Positions 1-11,209 of a stretch of DNA of 64,000 bases are shown here, piece by piece (the first letter of the stretch is position 1; every line of letters starts with the position of its first letter). The stretch is from Rhizophagus irregularis (Eukaryota > Glomeromycota > Glomeromycetes > Glomerales > Glomeraceae), in NCBI RefSeq assembly GCF_026210795.1, contig NC_089430.1, forward strand, positions 3,162,001-3,226,000. Reading direction: 5' to 3'. Made by a program: the position numbers and the translations under genes. Under the pieces are notes generated by a model. That model searched no databases and was not told where the DNA came from. It saw only the letters and a program-made list of their open reading frames with translations.

Positions 1-165
1 TTTTTAATAAAATGGCCTGTTGTTAAAAAAATATAACAGTAAAGGCCAAAAAAAAATTTTTATTGAATAAAACAGTTTGTTATAGACCAAAAAAAATTAT
101 TTTATTTTTTTCTTTCAATAAAATGGTTTGTTAAAAGTCAAAAAATTGAAAAAAAATTATCTATT
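1..165. repeat. Three degenerate ~60-bp tandem units
   Basis: Three diverged units follow one another, each with a word like AATAAAATGGYYTGTT followed by an A-rich stretch and a GGCCAAAAA- or GTCAAAAA-like end. No ORF. The array may continue left of the window. Confidence 0.5.
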
Positions 166-239
166 ATCAATCAGATTAGCCGTCAATTACGTATTTTCAA
201 AAATTTATGTATTATACTATGCATAATGCTGCTTATTAA

Positions 240-490
240 GGAATTCCAAGGCATTATGCTGCTAATTAATAGAAAATCGCTGGAATTCCAAGGCGTTATG
301 CTGCTAATTAGTAGAAAATCGCTAGAATTCTAAGCGTTATGCTACTAATTAGTAGAAAATCGCTGGAATTCCAAGGCGTTATGCTGCTAATTAGTAGAAA
401 ATCGCTGAAATTCCAAGGCGTTATACTGCTAATTAGTAAAAAATTGCTGGAATTCTAAGGCGTTATGCTGCTAATTAGTAGAAGACCGCT
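240..490. repeat. 42-bp minisatellite, six copies
   Basis: Units start at 240, 282, 324, 365, 407 and 449. Each opens with GGAATTCCAAGGCGTTATGC and continues through TGCTAATTAGTAGAAAATCG. The third unit is 41 bp (one G lost). A partial unit sits just upstream near 227. Copies differ by only a few substitutions, so the array is fairly young. The units abut without unique spacers. Confidence 0.85.
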
Positions 491-720
491 GAAATTATAT
501 ATATATATATATTTTATTAAAAAATACCATTGACTATGCAAATTAAAATATATGACATATATAAAAATGATTGTTATTATGCAAACTATATATATAACCT
601 TTTAAAAAATCTCAAAATCTATGCAAATAAAATTTTATGACTTTTGGAAATTTTACTAATATGGTTAAGCAAACTTACATGTGACCTTTATATGTATTTT
701 TTGGGGTTTTATTTTAATAC

Positions 721-895
721 TGCAATTCACTTTTTATATATAAAATCGATATAAAAAAGTGAATTTCAATACCACTATTCACTTTTTATATATAAAATCA
801 ATATAAAAAAGCGAATTCCAATATTGCAATTCACTTTTATTATATAAAATCAATATAAAAGTGAATTATAATCACTACTCTTTATTATATAAAAT
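721..895. repeat. Three ~56-bp hairpin-forming tandem units
   Basis: The word TTCACTTTTTATATATAAAA is followed in each unit by its near-reverse complement ending AAAAAGTGAA, so each unit can fold on itself. Three diverged copies. No coding potential. Confidence 0.6.
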
Positions 896-1251
896 CGTAG
901 TTTCGAATTCGACAGGGTCGTTCGAGTTATATTAATGTTACGAAGGCGATGCTGAATTGCAATTGCTAAACCTGATCTGAAAAATTCAGGTCAACTTGTC
1001 AGGTTACCTGAATTTGGTCGGTCAACCTGTTCAGAACTCTAATCAATTATATTTAATTACAATATTTTTTAAATAGTGTTTAAAATTATTATTAGCTTTA
1101 TATAGAATTTATACTAAATTATCTTAATTAAAAAATTTATAAAAATAAATTAAGAAATTTTTTTTACAGTTATTATACATAAAATAAATATTTTTTTTTT
1201 TTTATTGCAATACATTTAATATTTTATTAATCAAAATTTTTATATTAATAT
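896..1251. other. Gene-free A+T-rich stretch
   Basis: No ORF or RNA gene seen. Around 960-1045 the words AATTCAGGT, ACCTGAATT and CAACCTG recur in both orientations, perhaps the end of an old foldback element. The rest is plain A+T-rich DNA. Confidence 0.4.
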
Positions 1252-1716
1252 CACAGGTCGAAAAGTGAAAAATCAGGCATCAATCAGTCACCAATCAGGC
1301 AGTTTGCTAACTTTTGATCCAGTGATCAGAAAAAAATGAAATATAGCTCATTGGAATCGTCTCAACAAGACGAATCTAATGGTAGTAAGATCATATTTTT
1401 AGGATTAATAGTTAATAAAATATTAAATAAAATATAAATGATACATTTTTATTTTTATATTTTACTTAATTTCTCATCAAGTATTAATCCTAGAAATGCG
1501 GTTTTACTACCATTAGATTCGTCTTGTTGAGAGATGATTCCAATGAGCTATATTTCATTTTTTTCTGATCACTGGATCAAAAGTTAGCAAACTGCCTGAT
1601 TGGTGACGGTATTTGGCGAAAATGCCAATCAGTCACCAATCGGTCACCAATCAGCTACCTGATTGGTGACCAATTGGTGACTGATTGATGCCTAATTTTT
1701 CACTTTTCGACCTGCG
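1252..1716. mobile_element. MITE family A, copy 1 (465 bp foldback)
   Basis: The left end reads CACAGGTCGAAAAGTGAAAA. The right end is its near-complement, ending TTTTCACTTTTCGACCTGCG. The arms extend more than 100 bp inward and are nearly self-complementary. Both flanks carry TAT, a candidate 3-bp TSD. Each arm contains the hairpin core (CATTGGAATCGTCTC ... AGACGAATCTAATGG) found in several other elements of this window. No ORF, so nonautonomous. Termini and 3-bp TSD resemble PIF/Harbinger MITEs; the superfamily is uncertain. Confidence 0.8.
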
Positions 1717-1835
1717 TATATTGTACAATGATCAAATACAAAAAAAAAAAAGAAAAATATAATTAAGTACTAAACTACTTATCATTTAATAAATAGACTC
1801 CACATATGCACTATTACATCAGTAAGATGAATACC

Positions 1836-2046
1836 AGTGGTGTAGGGTCAACCACCTGTGTGGTGTATGGTGATATTTAGCGGTGTGTAACAGTGTGTAA
1901 AATAAGGAATGTGAACTATACACAGGTGATTAATAGCATTTCGACCCACTCCAAATCACGTGTTTGGCCCGTCGTGTTATTTATCACCTGTATAAACTGT
2001 CACATAGGAGACCATACACTACACATCTTCTTGATCCTACACCACT
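1836..2046. mobile_element. Foldback MITE with AGTGGTGTAGG ends
   Basis: Left end AGTGGTGTAGGGTCAA is matched by the complement of the right end (TTGATCCTACACCACT). Inner words TGGTGTATGG and CACAGGTGATTAATA also recur inverted. More GC-rich than its surroundings. No ORF. TSD not resolved. Confidence 0.6.
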
Positions 2047-3920
2047 TATCTCCGTAGCATTCCTGTTACATATGCGCTAATTTATACCATAACCCTAAAT
2101 TTTTGAGATAACCCCAAATTTTTATAGCCAATAATAATGATGGTCAATCATCTGACACATTTAGTGTCAATGCTAATCACCAAAAGTTACTATGCAGTAT
2201 TTTTCAAATTTTCTGTTATTTATAATACTAAAGCGATCTGTTGCACAATTTTTTAACGCCAACTTTTTTATTTTACGCGTTTTACTGTATTTCAATGTCA
2301 AATTCTAAGCAAAGACCTTATGAGCAGGAAAACTATCCTGCTTCACCTGAAATAATATATTATGGTGACCAGAAATTTAGCTATACCGTTATTCAAGAAG
2401 GTGTTTACCCACTAATTGCATAATTGAAGTTTACAGAAGCGCCCAATTATTTTTCTGTACCTGACAATTATATTATTAAAACTACCTGGGGCCGGTCTAA
2501 TAACTGTCAAACTATTTAATGTTTCATATATTATATAGAAGGTAATCCACATTACTTAATTTGTTTTGGAAATAATTTTCAGCATCAAATTGTTTTAGTT
2601 CAATCTATATTTGATGCTTTCATTGAATTACATAATGTAAGTTTTAATTCAATTATATTTTTATTTTTTATATAAGCTCGCAAAGAAAATAATTTAATAT
2701 GTAATTATTTTATCAGATAATAATTTCAAATAAGAAAACTGCAGTTTCTGGAGTTCATCTCTATAGACTTCAATTAAAATGTATTGATAGAAATCGCAAA
2801 AGTAAACTATGGGCATTAAAACTTCATGATGAATCAAGTAAAACTACACAAATCAGATATGCTAAAGGCCTTGCAAAATGTGTACAAATAAACTTTAAAA
2901 ATTCAATTCAAGATTACTACAATCCTAAAGACCGCGTTGTTTTAAAGACATTGGAATTTACTGTACAAAATAAGGATTATTATATAACATTTGGAGAAAA
3001 AAACCCTAATAAACAAAACCAAAAATTGCAATCAGTGGTTTGTATACAAAAATATTCTATGTGATGTATATTGCTATTTTGCAGTTATGGAATTAAAATT
3101 ACCTCAGGAGTATGCTGTTTCTCAAACTCACCAAAAGATTGATGTACATATAGAACAATTAATACCAATTAATTTTGTTGACTTAACTCCAACTATTATA
3201 TCTAATTTTTCAGAAGAATCTGACATAACTGATCTGATAATTGTTGAGCAAGTTAACAGTGCAATTAGTAAAGATGCATATCAGAGTATTAAAAAAATTC
3301 TTAAATATATAATACCAGCATATATTCAAAATGAAAAATTAGATCCAACATCGCCAATTATTCATCTTCATATATCTGGTGATGGTCGTAACGTTAAACG
3401 AAAGGTAAAACACATTATGATCACTATAGCATTATTAGATGATTCAGCAAAACTTTTTGAGCCAAATTACCATTATACAGTTATTCTTTTCCAGAAACTG
3501 AAAATTATTCAACCTTAAAAATTGCAGCAGATACTTTTATTTGAGAATTGCAAGAGCTGAGCAGTATTAGAATGGTCATTAATAATATAGTTTGGAACTT
3601 TAAGCTTTATTTTAGCTTTGATTGGAAGTTTTTTGCCACCTACTTAGGTTTTAACGCTGCAAACTCCAATTATTTTTATCCATAGTGTGAGATAACTAAG
3701 AATCAATGTGAAGATAGGCAAACTGAATGGATAATTAGTAAAAAGATGAGTATTTTGAATGAAAATCCAAAAGCATATCCAAGTCATCACTCGCCTCCAC
3801 TTTTTAATATGATTCTACTTGACCATTATGTATTAAATAAACTCCATATTATGTTACGTATTACTGATTGTTTATAGGAATTAGTGCAAGAAATCAAAAA
3901 TAAGGAATTATTTAATGATA

Positions 3921-4096
3921 TACAGTCAACTCTTGTTATAACGAACCCTAAGTTCTAGACCTCAACTTTGCTATAGGGCTATAATGAAGATTTTAAGAGA
4001 TTTAATTAGTTAATTTGTTATAGTAAGGGGAAATTTATTATAGTTGTTTGAAAAATTCACTATATCAAGAGTTTGCTATATCAAGGTTTAACTGTA
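3921..4096. mobile_element. Pogo-like MITE (CAGTCAACTC termini) inside pseudogene
   Basis: Starts TA-CAGTCAACTCTTGTTATAAC and ends ATATCAAGGTTTAACTG-TA. The left end is related to those of the elements at 15137 and 46491. A TA at each edge fits Tc1/mariner-pogo target use. It interrupts the decayed DDE-like gene. Confidence 0.75.
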
Positions 4097-4167
4097 ACTT
4101 AAAATATTATAATTAAAGAGATGAAACCCTTATAAATCTGATTTGAATTTTGGAAAATTCGTAATAC

Positions 4168-4693
4168 TACATCAGGAAATTTGTTTAGGCGTAATTTAGT
4201 GTAATATTTCGAAGGTGGTGTAAAATTTCGAAATATTACACTAAAAACGTAATATTACAAAAGTTTACGCTCTTAAATTTGAATAATTATAGTAATTTAA
4301 GAATATCTCACTATCTACTGATCCAATCAAGACGATCTATAGCTCATTGGAATCAGCTCATCAAGACGAATCGAATGGTAGTAAAATCGTATCTTTACGT
4401 TCGATAGATGATTTTCTATTAATTTAAAACTTTACTGCATACTATAGAGCGTTCTATCAACTGTAGAAATGCGATTTTACTACCATTCGATCCGTCTTGA
4501 TGAGCTGATTCCAATGAGTTATAGATTGTCTTGATTGGATCAGTAGATAGCAAGATATTCTTAAATTACTATAATTATTCAAATTTAAGAGCGTAAACTT
4601 TTGTAATATTACGTTTTTAGTGTAATATTTCGAAATTTTACACCACCTTCAAAATATTACACTAAATTACGCCTAAACAAATTTCCTGATGTA
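4168..4693. mobile_element. MITE family B, 522-bp foldback with CATCAGG ends
   Basis: TA flanks both ends. Left arm TA-CATCAGGAAATTTGTTTAGG is mirrored on the right (CCTAAACAAATTTCCTGATG-TA). The arms stay nearly complementary for about 230 bp, so a single strand would form one long hairpin. Near the loop each arm carries the core CATTGGAATCAGCTCATCAA followed by GACGAATCGAATGGTAGTAA, shared with elements that have unrelated ends. No ORF. It splits the decayed gene of 2241-5145 between its HIMLRI and LYDFLGEKE parts. Confidence 0.9.
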
Positions 4694-7032
4694 ATAATTA
4701 GTATTATACTTCCCTTAAGCTTTGTGTTTTTCAAAAATTTAATTTGGCTAAGCTTTTTGATCCAGAATGTGCTGCATTAATTAAAAGCTTATGAAATGGA
4801 TTTGCTGAATTGTATGACTTTTTGGGAGAAAAAGAAACAAATCCACACTATTTTCGCTTAAAAGCAAAAGAATGGTATGAGTTATTTTTAAAAAAAACTG
4901 TGGTGAATCCTGAAACTAATCATATTATTTTAGTACAAGGACTTTACCGATCTTCAGATTTAACTCCTTATATTTATGTCTTAGTGTCGCATATTTGGAA
5001 ATTTATACTTAAATTCTTTTTCGTGCAGTGCTGTTGAAAAAAAAAATCATAATCATGTTTCTTACTTTTTTCGTAAAACTCTTAAGAATGGTAGAAAGTT
5101 TCAAAATAAAACTTCAGCTATTTGAGAGATTATGGAACATGAAAATTAGCTTTTTTTTTATACTCAAAATAATATTTTTCTTTTATATCCTAAACCTCAA
5201 TATATTCATATTTTATAGATTTTAATATTTTATATAGAATATTTTTGTAAATATATTAATATTTTTTGGCAATTATTGTGATAAAAAAAAAAATATTGTG
5301 TATTTATTTATAAATCAGTGTGACAAAATTTGCATCACTCTATAATAAGTTTAAATTTATTTTTGTCATTGTACTTAGAGATTTTGTTCAGATCACCCCT
5401 GATGATTTCATTAAACGTCATCTTAATAATGTAATCACATGATTTGCATAAACTTTTATTAGACTTTCATAATTTTTTCCCACGATTGGTTTTCCTTTTC
5501 CCTTTTGTTTCAAATATTTTTTTTAATAACTCTTTTCGTCTTTAATAACATTAAAATAAGTAAGTAAAGCTGATTTGTTTCTTTAATTTTTTTTTTCATT
5601 ATTTTATAAATATTAATGTTTCTAACATTTCTGATAAATTTTTTAGTCTAAATGTTTAATTATTTTTATATGAAAAATGTGTGATTTTAATAATGAATAT
5701 GAAACCAACATTGAATACAATTATCTTAATAACCAGAATGAGACTTCTGAAGAGTCATCTGTCCAACAAACTCTCCCTCCTCGTGTTGGAATTTCTAAGG
5801 GACGATCACTTGAAAAATTGATTATACCTGATAGTGCTTTTGACCAGGCTTCTAAATTAAGTGTTGGAATGCAATTTGAAAACTGGAACCATGCTAATTT
5901 AGTATTATTGGCTTATGGACAACAGATTGGCTTTGTATGGAGGATTCAAGATAAATACTTAGATAAAAATGGAGGTGTATATAAGTATGTATTTGAATGT
6001 AGACACGCGGAAATATTCAAATCAAAAAAAACAGCAACAGATCCTTCAAAACAACGCAATAGGGAATCAATCAAAACTGGCTGTACTTGTTTTATAAATA
6101 TGTGCTGGCCACTTAAGTCACAATGTCCTTCGATTACCAAGATGAATCTCACACATGATGGACATTCACTTAATCCAGAAATGATTCAATTTGCTAATGT
6201 TTATCGACAAATTCCTCAAGATATAATGAATAAAATTGAATTTTATGTGAATACAATTCATGGGATTAATCAACACACGTTAAGGCAACTTCTTCAAGGT
6301 GAATTTAAGGATCACCTTTTTCTTGATAGAGATTTGGCCAATGCTATTCAACAATTCTGAAGAAATCATATAAATTCTGAACAGGATCCTGAGAATGATG
6401 CTTCTAATCTTTTTAAAGAGTTACAAAAAATGAAGGAAGATGATCCTACATGGTTCATAACTTATCAATGTGTTAAGAATCGTCTTTTTCATCTATTCTG
6501 GATGAGCCCTCATCAACAAACTCTTTATCTAAGGCATCATGACGTTATTTTGACAGATAATACAGCACGAACCAATAAGTATCATTTATTATTGTGTTTG
6601 TTTGTAGGTGTTGATGAACATCGCCATTCAAGAGTAATAGCTCAGGCATTAATGTCTGATGAAACTACTTCATCATATATGTGGGTTCTTAATAATTTTT
6701 TAGCAGCAACAAATTATTTAGCACCAAGAACAATTTTTTCCGATTGTGATACTGGATTAGAACCAGCTATAGAATCTGTTTTTCCAACAACATGATATTT
6801 ACATTGTATCTTTCATATAGCTTTGAATATTAAAAAGAATCTAATGCGCTTACTTGGTTCCCAATTCACTGCATTTAAAAATGATTTTTTTATTTGCCGC
6901 AATACATTATTTGAAGAAATTTTCGAAACATGATTTATTTCTTTATGTACGAACTTTCCAGAAGCTGCACCATATTTGAAAAATGTTTTATATCCAATTA
7001 AGAAACGCTGGGCTAAATGTTTTACTTTTAAG

Positions 7033-7248
7033 GTAAATATTTATCATAAAATCTGAGTTGCGTTAGAATTAGGGTTAGGGTTATGGTTAGGGTTAGATTA
7101 GGGTTAGGGTTAGATTAGGGTTAGGGTTAGATTAGGGTTAGGATTAAGATGGGTTAGATTAGGTTCAGATTAGGGTTAGGGTTAGGTTAGGGTTGGTTAG
7201 TTTAGGTCAAAAAATAGTATTAATTGAATTTTTTATCAATATTTGTAG
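7033..7248 (+). repeat. Telomere-like TTAGGG array inside a MULE intron
   Basis: The intron starts GTAAATA and ends TTTGTAG. Most of it (about 7062-7200) is a degenerate array of TTAGGG with variants such as TTAGATTAGGG and TTATGG. The flanking exons join in frame (KRWAKCFTFK then EFNAGMFSTQRV), as expected for MULEs, so the array is intronic and not a chromosome end. Confidence 0.9.
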
Positions 7249-8390
7249 GAGTTTAATGCTGGAATGTTTTCTACTCAACGCGTAGAATCTATCAATGCTA
7301 TTATTCATAAATTTATGAATTCACATTCAACTTTATTAAAATGCTTCAATGGATTACAGGAAATGTTAGCTTCAGAACTTCAAAAAGCTGAATATCGAGA
7401 TTATTTAGCCAATTTGCCTTTTATTATTGCTTCTTCTTCAGCAATTCGTGTCTTTCCAAAATTGGTTGAGAATTTAAGAAGTGTTTTAACTGATGAAGTT
7501 TTTTCTATCCAAAAGACTCAAATTGATGTTTGTTTTGAATACTATTCAAAATTAATTCCTTCTGATCAATACCATATGTATAATAATGTAAGTTTATATA
7601 TTTTTTTGTTTAGTAAAATATTTTTATTATCCATTTGGTATTAATATTGAATTTTTTTTTAATTAAAGATTAATGATTTTGATACTTCTGTTTGTCTTGA
7701 AGATTGCACAGATAAATGTCAAATTGCACTTAAGTCTCTAATTAGTGACGTAAATCTTACTAATGTTATAGAAATTTGGGAAGTTAAACACATGGCAGTT
7801 AATACAACGTCAGTAAATTACGTGGCATTATTTCAAGATCATTCTCATATTTGTACATGTTTACTTTTGACTAGTGAAGGTTTGGTTTGCCACCACTTTT
7901 TTCAAGTGATGTTACGAACACAAAAAGCACAGTTTACATTTAATTTGTTAAAGAGTCGGTGGTATAAAAAAGGTGTTGATCTACAGAAAATCAATGCTTT
8001 AGATAAATCCGCTAACTTTGTGATTGATACTGGGAGTGAAAGTTCATTAACTTTTATATGTGAAATTCATATTAATGAAGAAGATCTCTTAAGCAATAAT
8101 TCTGAAGTTGAACATTTTATCAATAAACGTCAGATTTATGGAGAATGTGCAGCATTAGGACGAAAGTTAGCATCCTTAGCATCTGAATTCAACTTAGCAC
8201 ATATTGCAGCTACATTACGAGGTTTAATTCAAGAAGTGAAACTATCTAATAATCCTGTTAATAAGCAAGATCAAGAAATGATTCGTAATCCATTGCAAGT
8301 TAATGCAAAAGGAAGGCCTGCTAAAAGATTGAAATCTTCTGGGGAAAATTCTATGGGCAATAGATCTATTAATCGTTCTGGTGATGGATA

Positions 8391-8956
8391 TACACTACCC
8401 TCCCAAAAGTATCCGGTCAAATAATAAAGATTATATTTTTATTAATAATAATTAGTATTTAGTTGGCCATCCATTGTTTTTAATGCATGCTTCAATTCGA
8501 CGTAGCATGCTCTCAATTAAATTAATATAAGTTTCGGATGGAATTCTTTCCCACTCTTCTTTTAGCTGTTAATCCAGTCGTGTCCTAAAATTTCCAAAAA
8601 GTACTATTACAGACACGATTGTTCGATACAAGAATTTTAATTCTGATAGCTTCATGTTCTTTCTAAAGGCCAATAATTTGCTCAAAACTCACTCAACTCA
8701 CGAGTTTTTCCCATTTTAAAATAGCCAAGTGGCGTAGTGAACAAAAAAAGTAAAGATCGTCATTGGCAAAATTAAGGCGTTATTATTTGTTTTAATCGCC
8801 AAATCTGGTACATGCATCATAACACAATAAAAATACATCCATTTTAATCTTGAGAATTAGGGGAATTGGTTTTTTTTAAAAAAAATGATAATTTATATAT
8901 TCAATTTTGAGAAAATCGAAAAGAGCTTGACCGGATACTTTTTGGAGGGTAGTGTA
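8391..8956 (-). mobile_element. Tc1/mariner-like element inserted in the MULE coding sequence
   Basis: TA target copies at 8391-8392 and 8955-8956 flank 562 bp. The ends are a 28-bp inverted repeat beginning CACTACCCTCC and containing GTATCCGGTCAA. Removing the element with one TA restores the MULE frame exactly: ...GDGY then TCRNC, the first zinc knuckle. Inside is the 3' end of a Tc1-type transposase on the minus strand, so this is a deleted, nonautonomous derivative. Confidence 0.9.
8452..8568 (-). pseudogene. Tc1-type transposase, C-terminal remnant
   Basis: The minus strand reads QLKEEWERIPSETYINLIE then SMLRRIEACIKNNGWPTKY and a stop at 8452-8454. This is the standard end of Tc1 transposases (EEW..IP...L..SM.RR...I...G..TKY). 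An in-frame TAA precedes the Q, and the catalytic DDE region is missing, so it cannot act alone. Confidence 0.8.
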
Positions 8957-9408
8957 CATGTCGCAATTGTCTTAAAGATGGCCATAATTCACGAAGCTGC
9001 AGTGCACCATGTAAAATTTGTAAGGAATCTGGACATAATTATTTACGTTGTCCAAACAAGGAGAATGTATAATTAACTTGTATTATTACTGCAAAAATTC
9101 TTTATTAATTAGTTACATTGTTAATCATATCTTTATTAATCATGTACAAATTTCTTGTAAATTAATATTAATTAATTGATTGTAATAATTATTTGCGATA
9201 TTTTAATAAAAATATATATGAATACATGATTTATATACTGCGCCAAACGAGGATGGTATTTTAAGAAATCATCGGGGATGGTGGATAAAATTACTCTTGT
9301 ACTTAAAATATATTTAGAAATCAATTTTTATTTATTATATATATATACGTGTGATAAAAAATTTTAATAAATTTTTCTACTAATAAAACAAAACAATTAA
9401 ATATCTAT

Positions 9409-10016
9409 TTAAATTTGTTTTACCCAAAAATGCATATATATAAAACCCGCTTCACAATAATTTTCTTTTGCATTCTTTTTAGCTTTAATCTTTCATTCAA
9501 TAGTGATTTCTCCAGGATTATATTTTGATTTGCACCTTTTAGTAGTTATACCTTCAGCACAATTGGCCACAATATCTAATGGATTATTTTTTAAATGTTG
9601 AAGTGGATTATTAAACAAGACAATATAGGTTTGATCATAAGATCTTTGATCTCATAATGGATTATTTAAGATTTCACTTAATGTTTGATATCCAATAGTG
9701 CCTTGGAAAATACATTTGTAAATATTTTTATTGCTATGATGGTGAATATATCTTTTGAAAATATCAAAAAACTGATGCTCAATACAAGCAAGAGATACTA
9801 ATTGACAACCTCCCCTTTTAAACCTATTTGGAAGTTTGCAATGAATTAAATAAACCAGGATATTTTTAAAATTTTTATTATTTATTTCTGACAAATTATC
9901 TGAATTATTTTGCAGAATGTTATATTTTTTCACAATAGTCAAATATCGTGAAAATCTGCTTTGCTTCTTGAATATTTTTTGACAAGCAGAACAGGAAAAT
10001 TCTGATGTAGTTATGA
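9409..10016 (-). pseudogene. Decayed C2H2-like repeat-family protein, 5' end cut off
   Basis: Minus-strand translation from 10016 gives a finger-like CSACQKIFKKQSRFSRYLT, then KYNILQNN, KLPNRFKRGGCQLVSLAC, QFFDIFKRYIHHHSNK, IGYQTLSEILNNPL, an in-frame TGA at 9652-9654, YDQTYIVLFNNPLQHL, NPGEITIE, a second TGA at 9493-9495, KIKAKKNAKENYCEAGF, and a stop at 9409-9411. By memory this matches a multicopy Rhizophagus family of unknown function, in which both TGA sites would be Trp. The apparent ATG at 10095 lies in the neighbouring mobile element and is not a native start. Confidence 0.6.
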
Positions 10017-10017
10017 A

Positions 10018-10441
10018 TATACATGAAGTCGAAATTAAAGTCCAAAAGTAGAAATATTTCGACTTGGGAAGGTCAAAAGTCGAAATTAAAGTCAAAATAG
10101 TTGAAATTACATTATAGTCATGTGATTTTTATAATTATAATTTAATATAAAATTTTAACTGTAAATAACTCCGTCAATATTGATGCTACAAATATAAAAT
10201 ATATATCATTAGAATCCTCTCAATGAGCTGAATCCAACCGTATAAAGATCATAAAAATTGAATCACTGGATGCGGAGTTCATTCATTAACTTTGAATTTT
10301 AATATCATTGTTTACTATAAAATCATATGACTATGATGTAATTTTGACTATTTCAATTTTTGGAGGGGTTCAAGTCAAAATCATTTTGACCATTTTGACC
10401 ATTTCAGAGGTCAAAATTAACCAATTTTGGTTTCATGTATA
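10018..10441. mobile_element. Family C element with ATACATGAA ends, copy 1
   Basis: The left end TATACATGAAG is mirrored by TTCATGTATA on the right, and GTCAAAA/AAAATTA motifs recur inverted inside. The same sequence recurs at 39721-40528. It carries the shared words AATAACTCCGTCAATATTGA and ATCATTAGAATCCTCTCAAT. It separates a minus-strand gene fragment from a plus-strand one. TSD unclear here. Confidence 0.75.
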
Positions 10442-10444
10442 TAG

Positions 10445-10842
10445 ATGATCGCCATCATAGTACAATTGGAAAGTATTATCTGTTATCGCACATATATATG
10501 TTCTTACAGTCATATCTATAAATCAAATTCTACTAAAGATACTGTTACAAAAAAAATTAGTTGTCCATTTATTGTTAATGCATCAAGCCCAACGTTAAAA
10601 AATCCTAAGGAATATATGTTTATTAATAAGATAGTTGAACAACATAACTATTCTTTAAATATATCAATAGTTAAATTTGAAAATTCTAGAAAATTTACTG
10701 ATTCAATGATTGAAGATATTAAATTTATGACAGTTTCTTGTAAGTTTAATACTACAGTGCAAAGAAAATTCCTTGCAAAACAGCAAATTAGTACTCATTC
10801 AAAACACTATTTTTACTAAAGATATTTATTAATTGTTTATTA
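10445..10842 (+). pseudogene. FAR1-like domain fragment of another MULE
   Basis: Reads RTYICSYSHIYKSNSTKDT, ISCPFIVNASSPTLKNPKEY, INKIVEQHNYSLN, then FTDSMIEDIKFMTVSCKFNT and VQRKFLAKQ. This is the FAR1 pattern: a Cys pair, then an H-x-H (EQHNY here), followed by the linker of FAR1/MULE proteins. A frameshift near 10800 moves the continuation (TIFTKDIY) to another frame, and the MULE core is absent. The 5' part is cut by the family C element. Confidence 0.6.
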
Positions 10843-11209
10843 AGATTAGAGACAATAGCTTTTTAAGTAATTTTAAAAAGCATTATAAGTCTTATATTTG
10901 ACAAATTATTATTGTAAATTTAGGTTTAGGGATAAGGTAGATAGTAATATATCTTTAACCTTTAGGAATAATATTTAATTTAATATAACAATTAACAATT
11001 AATAAGATCAAGCAATTGATATGAAATTTATCGCTAAAATGGTTTAATATTTTATTAGAAATGTTAAAAGATCCAAATATCTTATTAGTAGAAAGCAAAT
11101 AAACTGTTTCTTTTCATTTATTTATTGTAATATAATCCATCAAATTATTGTAAATATTATCATTAACATTAATTTTTTAATAATAACAGTTCTATTTCTT
11201 ATTACCTTT
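10843..11209. other. A+T-rich, nothing recognised
   Basis: No ORF, repeat or RNA signal seen. It may be decayed MULE body following the FAR1 fragment. Confidence 0.4.

Larger units (their letters stand above)
2241..5145 (+). pseudogene. Decayed DDE-like repeat-family gene (DGRNVKRKVKH family)
   Basis: Six or more coding fragments follow one another on the plus strand. They include SYTVIQEGVYPLIA (about 2360-2420), a segment with HISGDGRNVKRKVKHIMIT (3360-3425), DWKFFATYLGFNAANSNYF (about 3618-3680), SPPLFNMILLDHYVLNKLHI (about 3790-3850), LYDFLGEKETNPHYFRLKAK (4810-4869) and VEKKNHNHVSYFFRK. An intron with good GT..AG ends lies at about 2637-2715. From memory this order matches an abundant transposon-like family in Rhizophagus; I cannot name the superfamily. 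Frameshifts, in-frame stops (e.g. TAG 3683, TGA 4792) and two MITE insertions show the copy is dead. ORF 2991-3518 is its longest surviving piece and not a separate gene. Confidence 0.65.
5677..9072 (+). pseudogene. MULE transposase, FAR1-like, three in-frame TGA stops
   Basis: Model: exon 5677-7032, intron 7033-7248, exon 7249-7587, intron 7588-7668, exon 7669-8392, then 8957-9072 after removing the Tc1-like insertion; about 844 aa. Residues 65-170 resemble a FAR1 DNA-binding domain (FEC, GCTCF, HDGHS). The MULE core has DNTARTNKYHLL and FSDCDTGLEPAI, candidate catalytic Asp residues. FSTQRVESINA follows intron 1. HICTCLLLTSEGLVCHHF is a SWIM finger. The last exon has two CCHC knuckles, CRNCLKDGHNSRSC and CKICKESGHNYLRC. 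In-frame TGA codons at 6358, 6793 and 6931 break exon 1; nothing else shifts the frame. Nine TGG codons are intact. Likely recently dead. Confidence 0.85.
5369..9305 (+). mobile_element. Full-length Mutator-like element (MULE), 3.9 kb
   Basis: A 9-bp direct repeat TTGTACTTA lies at 5369-5377 and 9297-9305. Just inside are imperfect inverted ends: the left begins GAG and carries CACCCCTGATGATTTC (about 5394-5409), and the complement of the right begins GAG and carries CATCCCCGATGATTTC (about 9266-9281). Between them lies one spliced transposase gene with a FAR1-like domain, a MULE core, a SWIM finger and CCHC knuckles. TSD length, ends and domain order all agree with the Mutator superfamily. 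A second transposon (8391-8956) sits inside it. Confidence 0.85.

Noticed and set aside
240-490. CRISPR-like array
   Set aside because: Units abut without unique spacers and the context is a fungal nuclear genome; it is a minisatellite.
6358-6933. Recoding of TGA as Trp in the MULE
   Set aside because: Nine TGG codons are used normally, and other dead families in the window also show TAG at Trp sites, which favours mutation.
7062-7200. Chromosome end (telomere)
   Set aside because: The TTAGGG variants lie inside a spliced intron with coding sequence on both sides.
10017-10095. Native start of the C2H2-like gene at 10095
   Set aside because: That sequence belongs to the family C element, which recurs at 39721 without the gene.
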